Source: Oceanospirillales bacterium (GTDB taxonomy: Bacteria; Pseudomonadota; Gammaproteobacteria; Pseudomonadales; Endozoicomonadaceae). From it: DNA of 64,000 bases. The translations under genes and the position numbers were made by a program. Positions within the stretch are counted from its first letter, which is position 1. Each line of letters begins with the position of its first letter. Shown piece by piece: positions 34,254 through 43,620 of this stretch. The stretch is taken from the NCBI GenBank assembly GCA_004762125.1, contig SIHQ01000026.1:1-64000 (forward strand), written 5' to 3'. The notes beneath the pieces are model-generated. The model made no database searches, was not told where the DNA came from, and worked only from the letters and a program-made list of their open reading frames with translations.

Positions 34254-35870
34254 TTATACAACAGAAACAACTGCCGTAAGGTTGTCACCAGATCCCGCTT
34301 GAAAACTTGCAGTAACAATATTTTCAGCAATTTGTTTCGGGTCAAAAGTGCCTTTGGTACTGCAAGTATCGATCGCTAAATTTGCTATCTGCTGGCAATT
34401 GGCAACGTCAAAAACACCATCACAGCACTGGATCAACATGGAATCTTGAATCTGTGATAAAGGGTAAGAAGTAATAGTAGGCCGAGGAGATATTGCGCCA
34501 CCCATACTGTGGTCTCCTATCGAATGAGTGGTTGCCAGATTACCCTTTACTGGTCCGAAAATTCTAGAATCTTCTAATCTACCACCACGTTGGATAGCAC
34601 AGTGGGTATAGCCGTTATAGGCTCTACTGGAAGAATCAACAAATGGTTTCGCATCAGATGAAATCTGCAGTGCGCGCCCAGTTGGCAAAACCAACATAGC
34701 TCGACTGTCACCTACATTAGCAACCCAAAGTCGATCGCCAATAGTGAGCACAACATTCACCGTAGTACCGGTATGGTCAATACCTCCCTCGAACAAGTAA
34801 TCACCCCAGTCAATATCAGCCATGGACAGGCTGATCGCATTCCAGATTCCTGCTTCCGTAAGGCCGTCTGGATTATATTGCTCAAGCCTACTTTTTAGTG
34901 TGGTCCCTAGTTTATTGGCAACATAGTTGGACGCTAGGTGACCAGCGTAGTTAACACTATGACCGTCGCACACTGCCGTCATTCTCACCCTCTGGCTGGT
35001 TTTACCTGAATTGAAACTGAACTCGCTGGCAGTATGTGCATCTTCCATTGAGCTTCTTTTCCCTTGTGCACTTGCTATGCCTACATCAGGACGGTGCTTA
35101 GAATACTCTGACTGGAAGCCTGTGACATCATGAGCTGCCATGATCTGTGAGCTTCTTGTTCGAAAGAATATTCCTTCAGGTTTGTTCAATTCCTGTTGCT
35201 CGGCTGCCCAGTTGTCCTCTCTTAAAGTACTGTTTACTTTTTGATAGTCGGGCTCAACCTGAAATTCCAGTGCTTCCAGTTTTTTGACAGGTGTATGAGG
35301 GTTCCAGCGTTCGAAGGCCCCCCTGCCTTTTTGAGATAAAGGTTGATGGGTTTTATCAAGCTGTCTTTCTGGCAATTCAGGATTATGGACTGTACTGCCT
35401 TCTGCTATTTGTAGAGGCCTGATGACTACAGGAGACATCGTATACGAATGCTGATTGACCGACGGTATTTCCGGGGATTGCCCCCCTGTTGTCGGATTCC
35501 TGATTTCAGCCAGACGATCTTCCATTACCTTTAGAAAATACGTCAGTATTTCGTCACGTATTCCATGATCAATGATCACTTGAAGATAAGGGATAAGGCG
35601 ATATAAAGGGTAGTCCTGTTTAGTTTTTAACTCGCCATCTGCTCCTAACATTCCAGTCATAGACTCAATGCATTTTCGATAAAGTTCGTAATCATCAGCA
35701 GTTCTTAAATAAGCCTCCATCCCCTCGACGATGACTCTGTATTGCTCAAATGATTCTTCATATCGCTTTGAAGTGAAGAGTGATTTAGCCCAGGAGCGCA
35801 AGGTATTCAGCGGAGCTGTTTGAAGCTTATGTACGAACTCACTCAGAGAGCCTTCATGCTCCAACGCCAT
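34254..35870 (-). CDS. Eukaryote-like PP2C protein phosphatase with N-terminal helical domain
   Basis: 538 residues from the ATG at 35870, which has no clear ribosome site; the same frame is open to a TTG at 35903. The C-terminal 280 residues are a PPM/PP2C Ser/Thr phosphatase: AQGKRSSMEDAH, TAVCDGHS (metal Asp), HTGTTVNVVL, ANVGDSRAML, QCCDGVFDV (metal Asp) and GSGDNLTAVV. The metal ligands are kept, so it is probably active. The order and spacing (SSMEDAH, VCDGHSxxxxA) resemble eukaryotic PP2Cs. The first 250 residues are helical and Gln-rich without known domain. See the overlapping 62-codon frame upstream, which may be its lost N-terminus. Confidence 0.82.
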   Translation of the reverse strand: MALEHEGSLSEFVHKLQTAPLNTLRSWAKSLFTSKRYEESFEQYRVIVEGMEAYLRTADDYELYRKCIESMTGMLGADGELKTKQDYPLYRLIPYLQVIIDHGIRDEILTYFLKVMEDRLAEIRNPTTGGQSPEIPSVNQHSYTMSPVVIRPLQIAEGSTVHNPELPERQLDKTHQPLSQKGRGAFERWNPHTPVKKLEALEFQVEPDYQKVNSTLREDNWAAEQQELNKPEGIFFRTRSSQIMAAHDVTGFQSEYSKHRPDVGIASAQGKRSSMEDAHTASEFSFNSGKTSQRVRMTAVCDGHSVNYAGHLASNYVANKLGTTLKSRLEQYNPDGLTEAGIWNAISLSMADIDWGDYLFEGGIDHTGTTVNVVLTIGDRLWVANVGDSRAMLVLPTGRALQISSDAKPFVDSSSRAYNGYTHCAIQRGGRLEDSRIFGPVKGNLATTHSIGDHSMGGAISPRPTITSYPLSQIQDSMLIQCCDGVFDVANCQQIANLAIDTCSTKGTFDPKQIAENIVTASFQAGSGDNLTAVVSVV

Positions 35871-36042
35871 TTCTATTTGTTGTTGTCTGATTGGCCAGAT
35901 CAACAGCCGTGACCAATCTTCCTTCAGGTGTCAGGGCAAGGTTATCTGCATCTTTTATATTCTGTGTTGATAAGTTCGAAAAATCGCTTTGAAACTGCTC
36001 GAACGTTGGCCATTTAAAGCTGGGGGCAGGGCCATAAGCCAT
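35854..36042 (-). CDS. 62-residue frame overlapping the phosphatase start (possible frameshifted N-terminus)
   Basis: ATG at 36042, preceded by AGGGAAG, encodes MAYGPAPSFKWPTFEQF, continues LALTPEGRLVTAVDLANQ and stops at 35854, overlapping the phosphatase ATG by 17 bp in another frame. The phosphatase frame lacks a clear ribosome site and this frame has one. Either the two are coupled genes, or one base has been gained or lost near the ACAACAACAAAT tract and the real protein starts here. The composition (NQTTTNRN) continues plausibly into the phosphatase N-terminus. It could also be a chance frame. Confidence 0.5.
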   Translation of the reverse strand: MAYGPAPSFKWPTFEQFQSDFSNLSTQNIKDADNLALTPEGRLVTAVDLANQTTTNRNGVGA

Positions 36043-36209
36043 GGTTAGATCTTCCCTGAATATATTGTTCTATTGGATAGATTAGACCAAAAGAGCTATG
36101 AAAATCAGGAGTATAGCTATGAAAGGAGAAATCAACAGGCTAGCCCAGCTGAGTGCCAGACACAGAAAGAAGTACCCCGAAACCTATCGGGACACTCCCT
36201 GAAACTGAG

Positions 36210-36596
36210 TTACTTCAACTCAAGAATTGCATCCACTTCTACAGGAACACCTTTTGGCAACTCTTTCACGCCAACAGCTGCACGGGCTGGATATGGTTGT
36301 TCAAAGTACTCAGCCATAACTTCGTTCACTTCAGCGAAGTTGGACATATCTGTCAGAAAGATACCCACCTTGGCAGCGTCATTCAAAGAACCCCCAGCTG
36401 CTTCGGCAATGGCTTTGAGGTTTTCAAAGCAACGACGAGTCAACGCTTTAAAGTCCCCTTGCTCCAACTCCATGGTGGCTGGAATCAGTGGAATCTGTCC
36501 AGAAATATAAACGGTCGTACCCGCTTTGACCGCCTGAGAGTAAGTCCCAATGGCCTGCGGTGCATTCGCGGTAATAATTATCTGTTTATTGCTCAT
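36210..36596 (-). CDS. ridA: 2-iminobutanoate/2-iminopropanoate deaminase RidA
   Basis: 128 residues from the ATG at 36596; a longer frame to 36662 is less likely. RidA hydrolyses reactive imines made by PLP enzymes such as threonine dehydratase, protecting them. Family marks: [45 protein letters not shown] and [21 protein letters not shown] with the active-site Arg (PARAAVG) and a Glu near the end. In relatives the order is rpoZ-spoT-ridA; here two small exported proteins lie between spoT and ridA on the other strand. Confidence 0.95.
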   Translation of the reverse strand: MSNKQIIITANAPQAIGTYSQAVKAGTTVYISGQIPLIPATMELEQGDFKALTRRCFENLKAIAEAAGGSLNDAAKVGIFLTDMSNFAEVNEVMAEYFEQPYPARAAVGVKELPKGVPVEVDAILELK

Positions 36597-36714
36597 AAAC
36601 TCACTCACATTTCTGTGAAGAAAGAGGTCAATACTAAGGAAGAGTAAGTATTTTTCAAGCACTGGAGAGAATATTAGCCATACTTGCTACACAAAATAAA
36701 CGGATCGTTTATAA

Positions 36715-37380
36715 ATGTTCAGGTCATTATTAGTGCTGTTGGGCGCTATTTTGTGCACAGATACAGCTATTGCACTCAATACCCTTATTGGTACGATCAC
36801 GAATACTGCAACACTTAAGATGTATCAGGGCAGTAGAGTAGAAGTCGTTTTTTCTACACAAGAGCATGCCAATAGCCCTAATTTATCATTTTCAATTATT
36901 CAATCGAATGGCGCTGTACAAGCAACGGGTACTATTTATTTCGGTCTGTTGAATCAAATAAACAATCTTCTGATCATACAGCAAACTAGAAACAGACAGC
37001 TAGAGTCTTTCATTCCAACAATTCTATCTACATTACTGATATCTACCGGAAATAATATTCCAGCGCTGAACAGCTACACAACTGTCGATCAAATCCAGTT
37101 GAACAATGGGCAATTATCACTGACAGTTTCTGGTTATGAGCCTCATGGAAACTGGACCAGTTTGAATGTAATTGTACTTTTTGGATCTCCCGGGACTCTA
37201 CTTGTTCATTTGCACACAGGCTTTTTGCCTATTGTTCACACAATAGATTTGATTCCACAGCCTATCTTCCAGATACATATTCCACAGCCCATTTTTCAGG
37301 TACAAATGGCGCCACTACTACTCCATCAACTAACATTACCTGGTAGCCCTCTATCAGGCGCGCAATACACATGGATTTAG
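36715..37380 (+). CDS. Exported protein of unknown function, member of a pair
   Basis: 221 residues. A signal peptide (MFRSLLVLLGAILCTDTAIA) is followed by a polar beta-rich region and a late hydrophobic region. The C-terminus carries a near-perfect internal repeat, IPQPIFQIH and IPQPIFQVQ, of unknown meaning. No known domain is recognised. It is divergent from ridA and precedes by about 70 bp another exported protein of the same size; together they interrupt the normally adjacent ridA and spoT. The A/T-rich coding composition fits acquired DNA. Confidence 0.65.
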   Translation: MFRSLLVLLGAILCTDTAIALNTLIGTITNTATLKMYQGSRVEVVFSTQEHANSPNLSFSIIQSNGAVQATGTIYFGLLNQINNLLIIQQTRNRQLESFIPTILSTLLISTGNNIPALNSYTTVDQIQLNNGQLSLTVSGYEPHGNWTSLNVIVLFGSPGTLLVHLHTGFLPIVHTIDLIPQPIFQIHIPQPIFQVQMAPLLLHQLTLPGSPLSGAQYTWI

Positions 37381-37448
37381 AATGAATAAAGAACTATAAG
37401 CCGTATTTTGAGTCTAATAAGAAAAATAAATACGGAATTTTAAATAAG

Positions 37449-38117
37449 ATGAGTACTCCATTGAGAAGCTCACTGGTTTTTTGCTTTATCGTCCTGATCC
37501 AGACATTTAGCCAAATCGCTGAAGCAACAGAAACCCCGTTGGGTAATACACCGAATAAAGTGACTCTTTCATCCAAAAACAGTCATCGTTCAGCAACTGT
37601 TTCTTTAGTTACTTTCTCAAGCATGAATACAGGCAACCTAACTCTGGGAGCCAATGCTGCTTTGGGGCAAGGGCAAAATAGTATGAGCACCATCAGCTGG
37701 AAACTAATGGTTGATATCCTCCAGGAACTGCCTGTAAAACCCCACCTCAATCACCTTTATCCATTAATTCCTACAGCGCTGTCCGCTCTTCTCTTAATGG
37801 ATAATATGGCTTCTCATCTGAACAACCACTTATACCTTGAGCAATTCAGTATCGATGAAAACAGAATCAAACTGTTTATAGGAGATGCCAATACTATGAC
37901 GAGTTTTTCTATTGAATTAATCTCTCAAAACGGAGAAATGCCTCTCATCATAGTAAGTAGTGATGATCAACAAGATACATTTGAGATTCAGCCAGTTATC
38001 TACCCTCAGGTATCAAAGTGGTCTTTCATGAATCCAGCACTTATTCGATGGTTGGTTATGGCTGCAGAAATGAGCATTACATGTAAAACACAACATGCAA
38101 TAGGCAAGAGACTGTGA
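37449..38117 (+). CDS. Exported protein of unknown function, second member of the pair
   Basis: 222 residues, the same size as the preceding gene. A signal peptide (MSTPLRSSLVFCFIVLIQTF, cleavage near AEA) precedes a Ser/Thr/Asn-rich region. The middle has SKNSHRSATVSLVTFSSMN and SALLLMDNMASHLNNHLYLEQFSIDENRIKLFIGD (in part), comparable in placement to DQIQLNNGQLSLTVSG of the neighbour, so the two may be distant paralogues. No recognised domain. It is convergent with spoT, with 42 bp between the stops. Confidence 0.62.
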   Translation: MSTPLRSSLVFCFIVLIQTFSQIAEATETPLGNTPNKVTLSSKNSHRSATVSLVTFSSMNTGNLTLGANAALGQGQNSMSTISWKLMVDILQELPVKPHLNHLYPLIPTALSALLLMDNMASHLNNHLYLEQFSIDENRIKLFIGDANTMTSFSIELISQNGEMPLIIVSSDDQQDTFEIQPVIYPQVSKWSFMNPALIRWLVMAAEMSITCKTQHAIGKRL

Positions 38118-38159
38118 AACGCTGATCAAAACCAAAAGCTCTGATCAGGTATGAGTCAA

Positions 38160-40289
38160 TCAGGCTTCTCGTCTGCGATTAATAGACTGAACGCCTTTAA
38201 TCACGCGCAACCTTTTGATGATTCGAGCCAAATGCAATCGGTCGCGAACACTAATAACCAGCTGAACAACACAGAAACTGGCGTCATGCTCTTCCATACT
38301 GATCTTTTCAATATTGCCTTCAACCGCTGTAATTGTGGTGGCAAGTGAAGCGATCATGCCGCGATGATGTTCAAGCTCAACCATCAGCTCGACGGTGAAC
38401 TCACCAGAAACATTCTTGTCCCAGTCTACTTCCAGCACTTTTTCCGGACTATGGCGAACTTCAGCAATGTTTTTACAACTTTCGGTGTGGATAACAATGC
38501 CACGACCAGAGCTGACATGCCCAACTACAGGATCGCCTGGAATCGGATAGCAACATTTAGCAAAGCTGATCACCATGCCTTCTGTACCGCGAATCGAGAG
38601 AGGCATTTCGTTATCTGAAGTCTCTATCCGAGTCTTGTTTTCATCATGCAGACCAGGCTCTACCAACATTCTGGCGACAACATAAGCCATGCGATTGCCA
38701 AGACCAATGTCTTCCAGCAGGTCGCCTAACTGGGTCATCTTCATGACTTCCAGTTGATCCGAAATCACCTGTTCTTCAATATCTTCCAGTTTGATGCCAA
38801 AGGTCTGCATCGACTGGTTCAACAATCTGTGACCAAGAGCAATGGACTCATTCCGACGCTGATTCTTAAGGAAATGCCGGATGTTTGAGCGAGCCTTGCC
38901 AGTAGTGACAAAATTCAGCCAAGCTACGTTAGGTCTTGCCCCTGGTGCTGTCACCACTTCAACTGTCTGACCACTCTGCAGAGGCTGACTCAGGGATGCC
39001 AGTCTTCGATCAATTCGACAGGCAACACATGTGTTACCAACATCCGTATGAACCGTGTAGGCAAAATCGACACCCGTAGCACCCTTTGGTAGCTCGAGGA
39101 TATGTCCTTTGGGAGTGAAAACGTAGACTTCATCCGGGAACAGATCGATTTTAACGTTCTCAATAAACTCCAGTGAACTACCGGCATTCTTCTGAAGTTC
39201 AAGCACACCTTTCAGCCACTGCCGTGTGCGGGCATGACTACCGGACAATGCTTCTTCACCGGACTTATAGAGCCAGTGAGCAGCAATGCCATTGTTGGCC
39301 ATATCTTCCATTTCCTGAGTACGGATCTGGATTTCGATAGGAACACCGTGCATGCCAAAAAGACTGGTATGCAGCGATTGATAGCCGTTGGCTTTGGGAA
39401 TGGCTATGTAATCCTTGAAACGTCCGGGAATCGGTTTGTAGAGGTTATGAACCATACCGAGGGCTCGGTAGCTACTGTCTGCACTATCGACAATAATTCG
39501 AAAGGCAAACATATCCATAATTTCGGCAAATGATTTACTTTGGCTTTGCATCTTTTTATAGATGCTGTAGAGGTGCTTCTCACGCCCAACAACCCGGCCT
39601 TTGAGGCCGACTTCTTCCAGACGTGCAGCAATGGCTTTTTGAACCTGTGCAATCAGATCTTTGCGATTGCCTCTGGCTTCCCTTACGGCCTGCTTAATCA
39701 TCCTGGAACGCATGGGATACATGGCGTGAAAGCCAAGATCTTCAAGTTCAATTCTGAGGTTATGCATCCCCAAACGATTGGCTATTGGCACATAAATATC
39801 AAGGGTTTCACGGGCAATACGACGACGTTTATCGGGTCGTAAAACACCGAGGGTACGCATGTTATGAAGTCGGTCCGAGAGCTTGACCAGAATAACGCGA
39901 ATATCCTTCGCCATGGCCAGAGCCATTTTCTGGAAGTTCTCTGCTTGAGCAACGGTTTTGTTTTCAAACTGCATATGAGTCAGTTTGCTGACACCGTCCA
40001 CCAGGTCGGCCACAGTGTCGCCAAACTGTCCAGCAATCGCTGATTTTTCAATTCCGGTGTCTTCAATCACATCATGCAGCATGGCGGCCATCAAACTGTG
40101 ATGGTCCATGTGCATGTCAGCCAGAATAGCGGCCACTTCAAGCGGGTGGATGATGTAAGGCTCACCACTCCGCCTGGTTTGTCCGTCGTGAGCCTGCTCG
40201 GCGTAATAGTAAGCCCTGCGAACAAGATTAACTTGTTCGGAATTCAGGTAGGACTTCAAGCGGCCGGCAAACTCTTCAATAGTCAGCAA
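38160..40289 (-). CDS. spoT: Bifunctional (p)ppGpp synthetase/hydrolase SpoT
   Basis: 709 residues, standard length. It starts at a TTG codon at 40289, with a strong AGGAGGAG ribosome site 6 nt upstream and no alternative ATG nearby. It makes and degrades the stringent alarmone. Domains in order: HD hydrolase with SGEPYIIHPLEVAAILADM and HDVIEDT (residues about 40-75), synthetase with FRIIVDSADSSYRALG and KANGYQSLHTSLFG (about 250-330), TGS with VYVFTPKGHILELPKGATGVDFAYTVHTD (in part), then a conserved Cys-rich helix and ACT domain. It follows rpoZ by about 65 bp on the same strand. Confidence 0.97.
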   Translation of the reverse strand: MLTIEEFAGRLKSYLNSEQVNLVRRAYYYAEQAHDGQTRRSGEPYIIHPLEVAAILADMHMDHHSLMAAMLHDVIEDTGIEKSAIAGQFGDTVADLVDGVSKLTHMQFENKTVAQAENFQKMALAMAKDIRVILVKLSDRLHNMRTLGVLRPDKRRRIARETLDIYVPIANRLGMHNLRIELEDLGFHAMYPMRSRMIKQAVREARGNRKDLIAQVQKAIAARLEEVGLKGRVVGREKHLYSIYKKMQSQSKSFAEIMDMFAFRIIVDSADSSYRALGMVHNLYKPIPGRFKDYIAIPKANGYQSLHTSLFGMHGVPIEIQIRTQEMEDMANNGIAAHWLYKSGEEALSGSHARTRQWLKGVLELQKNAGSSLEFIENVKIDLFPDEVYVFTPKGHILELPKGATGVDFAYTVHTDVGNTCVACRIDRRLASLSQPLQSGQTVEVVTAPGARPNVAWLNFVTTGKARSNIRHFLKNQRRNESIALGHRLLNQSMQTFGIKLEDIEEQVISDQLEVMKMTQLGDLLEDIGLGNRMAYVVARMLVEPGLHDENKTRIETSDNEMPLSIRGTEGMVISFAKCCYPIPGDPVVGHVSSGRGIVIHTESCKNIAEVRHSPEKVLEVDWDKNVSGEFTVELMVELEHHRGMIASLATTITAVEGNIEKISMEEHDASFCVVQLVISVRDRLHLARIIKRLRVIKGVQSINRRREA

Positions 40290-40354
40290 AACCCGCTCCT
40301 CCTGTGCAGCATCCGGCCATTCAGAAACCCCTGAAGGTAAAAATGACTAGGGGA

Positions 40355-40606
40355 TTATCCCTCTACACCAGCCAGGAACATAGCAGCGTCGTCTTCATCT
40401 ACCACTTTTTCTTCAACGGTCTTTGCTGTGACCAAACCTTCTGCAATTTCACGCAGAGACATTACTGTAGGCTTGTCGTTTTCCCAAGGCAGCTTCGGCT
40501 CCTTGCCACCAATAGCCAGCTGACGAGCTCGTTTGGAAGCCACCATAACCAGTTCAAAACGGTTATCTACGTGATCCAGACAATCTTCTACTGTTACTCG
40601 AGCCAC
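40355..40606 (-). CDS. rpoZ: RNA polymerase omega subunit
   Basis: 83 residues. It starts at a GTG at 40606 with AGGTGAGC upstream. Omega stabilises RNA polymerase beta-prime and helps form a ppGpp site. [20 protein letters not shown] and VASKRARQL are nearly identical to other gammaproteobacterial omegas; the C-terminus is acidic and variable. It stands directly upstream of spoT, the usual operon. Guanylate kinase (gmk), often found upstream, is not adjacent here. Confidence 0.96.
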   Translation of the reverse strand: MARVTVEDCLDHVDNRFELVMVASKRARQLAIGGKEPKLPWENDKPTVMSLREIAEGLVTAKTVEEKVVDEDDAAMFLAGVEG

Positions 40607-40712
40607 TGCTCACCTCTCAATTAATGATTCGCCGGTCTGCCGGACATTACAGTTTACTTGAGCCCCCAAGCCTGAACAAGCCTGCAAAACGACAAGTACG
40701 GTCGTTCATGAC

Positions 40713-41315
40713 TCAATCCACCAATACTAACTCCAGACTTTCCAGAAGTTGGACCGCCTCTTGTCTGGAAAATACAGCCCCTCGAACAGTATTGTTCAAG
40801 ATGTCGATCTGGTAGTCAGATGCACCACTAAAGTCAGCTTCTGTCAGGTCGGAACGGCTAAACGTACTGTCGCTGAAATCAGTCTTCTGGAAGCAGGCTT
40901 CCCTAAATTTTCCTTCCGTGAAATCAACATGATGAGCTCGACAATCCCGGAGTGTTAACTCTTTGAGGTCAAGCCCAAAAAACGAACAGTTATCCAGAAT
41001 GCATTTCTCAAAGCCCAATGGTGACTGCAGAATGATGTTGGGCCATGCCAAACGTGTCCAATCAACACCCACCAGTTTGGACTCTGTAAACTCGGTATCT
41101 GAAAAACGACTCAGCTGAAACGACACCAGACTGAGATTGCACTTTATAAAACGACAATCAATAAACCGGCAGCTATTAAACTCGGTACTGCTGAAGTCAC
41201 AGTTTTCAAAAGTACAATCTTCAAATTCGGTACATTCAATCTTCTCACCAACCAAATTTAGCTGATTGAACGTTTCAGAAAATCGTTCATCGTTATCTTT
41301 GATGTCAGCAGCCAA
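40713..41315 (-). CDS. Pentapeptide-repeat protein (Qnr/McbG-like)
   Basis: 200 residues built of A(D/N)LXX-type pentapeptides: CTFENCDFSSTEFNSCRF, CRFIKCNLSLV, FQKTDFSDSTFSRSDLTEADFSGA (quoted in part). Such proteins form a right-handed quadrilateral beta-helix. Size and the ending NTVRGAVFSRQEAVQLLESL, LELVLVD resemble McbG/Qnr relatives that shield gyrase from quinolones or microcin, but the usual gyrase-protecting loops cannot be verified by eye. It has a gene for a membrane protein 20 bp upstream on the same strand, so they may be co-transcribed. Confidence 0.85.
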   Translation of the reverse strand: MAADIKDNDERFSETFNQLNLVGEKIECTEFEDCTFENCDFSSTEFNSCRFIDCRFIKCNLSLVSFQLSRFSDTEFTESKLVGVDWTRLAWPNIILQSPLGFEKCILDNCSFFGLDLKELTLRDCRAHHVDFTEGKFREACFQKTDFSDSTFSRSDLTEADFSGASDYQIDILNNTVRGAVFSRQEAVQLLESLELVLVD

Positions 41316-41335
41316 TGTCTACACCTTGAATTTAT

Positions 41336-42331
41336 TTACTGAATAACAGGTAGATACTGTCTCACACTATTCGGCAGGCATCTTACTACCAATGTGCGAG
41401 TTGGATGCCAAAATGCGGACAACAGTAGCAGTGCGCTACCAATAACAATGCCCGTTAACGCAAAGCTGGAGCTGACGTAACCGTAGGTCTCGAAAAATAC
41501 TGACAACGCATAAAGCACATAGACAAGGGATGAAACCATAAAGGCCCGACGATCAATAACCAGCGAAACCAATGTCATCAGAAGATAAAGGACAACCGCA
41601 ATCAATAAATTCTGCAGACTTTCCTGGCCATTAAACAAATCCAGATTAACAAAAATCGGGTGAACCAGCATTGGAGCAGATAACAGGTGCAACCAAAATG
41701 CAGAGTCAGAGCGTCGCGTAGTTCGGGTTGGATCTGAAGCATCCCAATACATAGCAACAGAAAAGACCAGGGCACCGCCTACAAAAACCAGGGGAGACAA
41801 CCACTCGAGTAACTCGGGGAACATTGAAATCACAAGACTGATCATGAAAACGACTAGAGCGGCCATGCCTGCTGCAATAGTGACCGGAACCATAAATCGT
41901 TTCCAGTGCAGCCATATAGCCCCCATGGTGACTAATGCTGAAACCGTTACCGCGGTTTCGCTTAATTGTTCAAAAAGTGAAAATACAGCCAGAAATACGC
42001 CTGCACCAAAACTCAGTAGCAACATAATCGCGGGAAGAGCCATCTTTCTTCTGGCAACAAACAGTTCGGCTAATCCCCAAGATAAAACGATCAAGGAGAG
42101 CATACTGGCAGTATAACTGTATGAACTCAGTACCCAGGAGGATGACAGCAGGAAAAGCAGGCTAGCAATAACAACAAAGATATCGTTAAAACCAGAGATT
42201 AATCGGAAATTTTCTTCATCAACAACCGAAGAGGTTATCTCCGAATCAATGTACCTCCTGAAAAGAGTAACCGACTCTGCAGAGAAAATACCTTTTCTGA
42301 CAGCTCTGTTTAAGTCTTCATCAGTGTACAT
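41336..42331 (-). CDS. Polytopic inner-membrane protein of unknown function
   Basis: 331 residues with about eight to ten predicted membrane helices covering residues 50-320, short loops and a cytoplasmic polar N-terminus (MYTDEDLNRAVRKGIF). The N-terminal polar segment plus multi-helix membrane block is typical of DUF2157/DUF4401-type bacterial membrane proteins, but I cannot assign it firmly. No transporter signature is seen. It lies 20 bp upstream of the pentapeptide gene on the same strand. Confidence 0.72.
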   Translation of the reverse strand: MYTDEDLNRAVRKGIFSAESVTLFRRYIDSEITSSVVDEENFRLISGFNDIFVVIASLLFLLSSSWVLSSYSYTASMLSLIVLSWGLAELFVARRKMALPAIMLLLSFGAGVFLAVFSLFEQLSETAVTVSALVTMGAIWLHWKRFMVPVTIAAGMAALVVFMISLVISMFPELLEWLSPLVFVGGALVFSVAMYWDASDPTRTTRRSDSAFWLHLLSAPMLVHPIFVNLDLFNGQESLQNLLIAVVLYLLMTLVSLVIDRRAFMVSSLVYVLYALSVFFETYGYVSSSFALTGIVIGSALLLLSAFWHPTRTLVVRCLPNSVRQYLPVIQ

Positions 42332-42417
42332 ATTGGTTCCGCAATAAAATCAGATTTCAATCATGGCACAATCTGACAAACTGCGGCCAGCCAATATCGC
42401 TTATCACTACCCAGTTA

Positions 42418-43419
42418 TTATCTAACGATTAGATTTGATTTAACAATCTTGGCAGGCTCTTCACACTCTTCCTTATTGATTTTTTTCAGTATCATTTCAA
42501 AGGCAGTTTCAGCGATATCACCTGCATTCTGACAAACAGAAAGAACCTGGTTAGGAATAAAATTGAGGAATGCATGTTCATCATAAGTGCCCAACAGGAT
42601 ATCGTCAGGAATGGAGCCGTATTGACTCACCAAATACTCCATACAACCTTCGAACACCGGTAAAGCCGACGTTACCAACGCTGTCGGTACACCTCGGTCA
42701 CTACAGAGTTCTTCCATGGTTTTGATGCAATTTTCCCAGTCTGCAATAGCCAACCCTTTGACCAGAATATTCTCTTCCGGCAATGAATAACCTGTATCCG
42801 CTAGCCCTGATTTCAGGCCATTTATTCGATTCTGAATGGTTGGCAACCAACCATCAGCTGCCAGAACAAACAGTTCACGCCCCTGCAGCCTTTCACCCAT
42901 CGCACAACCAAGTAAATACCCTCCCTGAGTATTGTCTGTAGTCACGGATGAAATACCATCAATGCCAAAATTTCGGTCAAGGAATACCACCGGCTTATGG
43001 TTGTTGCTGGCCAGTTTTTTCTGATTATCATAATCACTGGAAACAACAAACAGACCATCTACTTCTCTTTGGATCAGGTTCTCTGTCAGCTTCTGCTCCA
43101 AAACAGGGTCATCATAAGAGCAGGCGGTAATCAGCTGATAATCTGAATTCCTACAGTTAACTTCAAGTGCTTCCATAAGCTGGGAGAAAAACAGGTTACC
43201 GAGTCTGGGAATAACCAAGCCCAGAGTCAGGGTTTTTCTCAATTTCAGGTTTCTAGCAGTTTGATTTATATAATAACCGTGCTCATCAACGATGCCCTGA
43301 ATTTTACTTCGAGTCTTTTCACTGATGCGATATTTCTGATCCTGACCGTTTATTACCAACCTGACTGTCGTTACAGATACTTCGGCTAGCTGAGCTATCT
43401 CAAATATAGATTTCGCCAT
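42418..43419 (-). CDS. LacI family transcriptional regulator (Cra/FruR-like)
   Basis: 333 residues. N-terminal LacI helix-turn-helix (MAKSIFEIAQLAEVSVTTVR, with VINGQDQKYRIS hinge region) and a periplasmic-binding-protein-like effector domain (LGLVIPRLGNLFFSQLMEAL, DGLFVVSSD, VFLDRNF, TDNTQGGYLLGC in parts). The style is closest to FruR/Cra, with LVIPRLGN and the TTDN box. Neighbouring genes encode no sugar pathway, so it may act elsewhere. About 200 bp of AT-rich DNA with many short A/T runs (43420-43620) separates it from the next gene; no clear operator is seen there. Confidence 0.88.
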   Translation of the reverse strand: MAKSIFEIAQLAEVSVTTVRLVINGQDQKYRISEKTRSKIQGIVDEHGYYINQTARNLKLRKTLTLGLVIPRLGNLFFSQLMEALEVNCRNSDYQLITACSYDDPVLEQKLTENLIQREVDGLFVVSSDYDNQKKLASNNHKPVVFLDRNFGIDGISSVTTDNTQGGYLLGCAMGERLQGRELFVLAADGWLPTIQNRINGLKSGLADTGYSLPEENILVKGLAIADWENCIKTMEELCSDRGVPTALVTSALPVFEGCMEYLVSQYGSIPDDILLGTYDEHAFLNFIPNQVLSVCQNAGDIAETAFEMILKKINKEECEEPAKIVKSNLIVR

Positions 43420-43620
43420 AGCAATAATACGAACTTCATAAATGAATGTTAAGTTAGTTCAATATCATAAAATATGTTAGCAAATATTAATCAATAGTTA
43501 ATATTTATGCTTTAATGATTTTTAGGCGATCTCTACTTTAAATAATATATTTTTATTATTTTCTATAAAATACAATAAGTTATCAGAAATGATAAAATGG
43601 AGTTCGTTATTTCCGAACAG
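43420..43620. other. AT-rich intergenic stretch
   Basis: A very A/T-rich 200 bp between the LacI regulator start and the stop of the TudS-like gene. It must carry the LacI promoter; no operator palindrome or RNA structure was identified. Confidence 0.4.
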
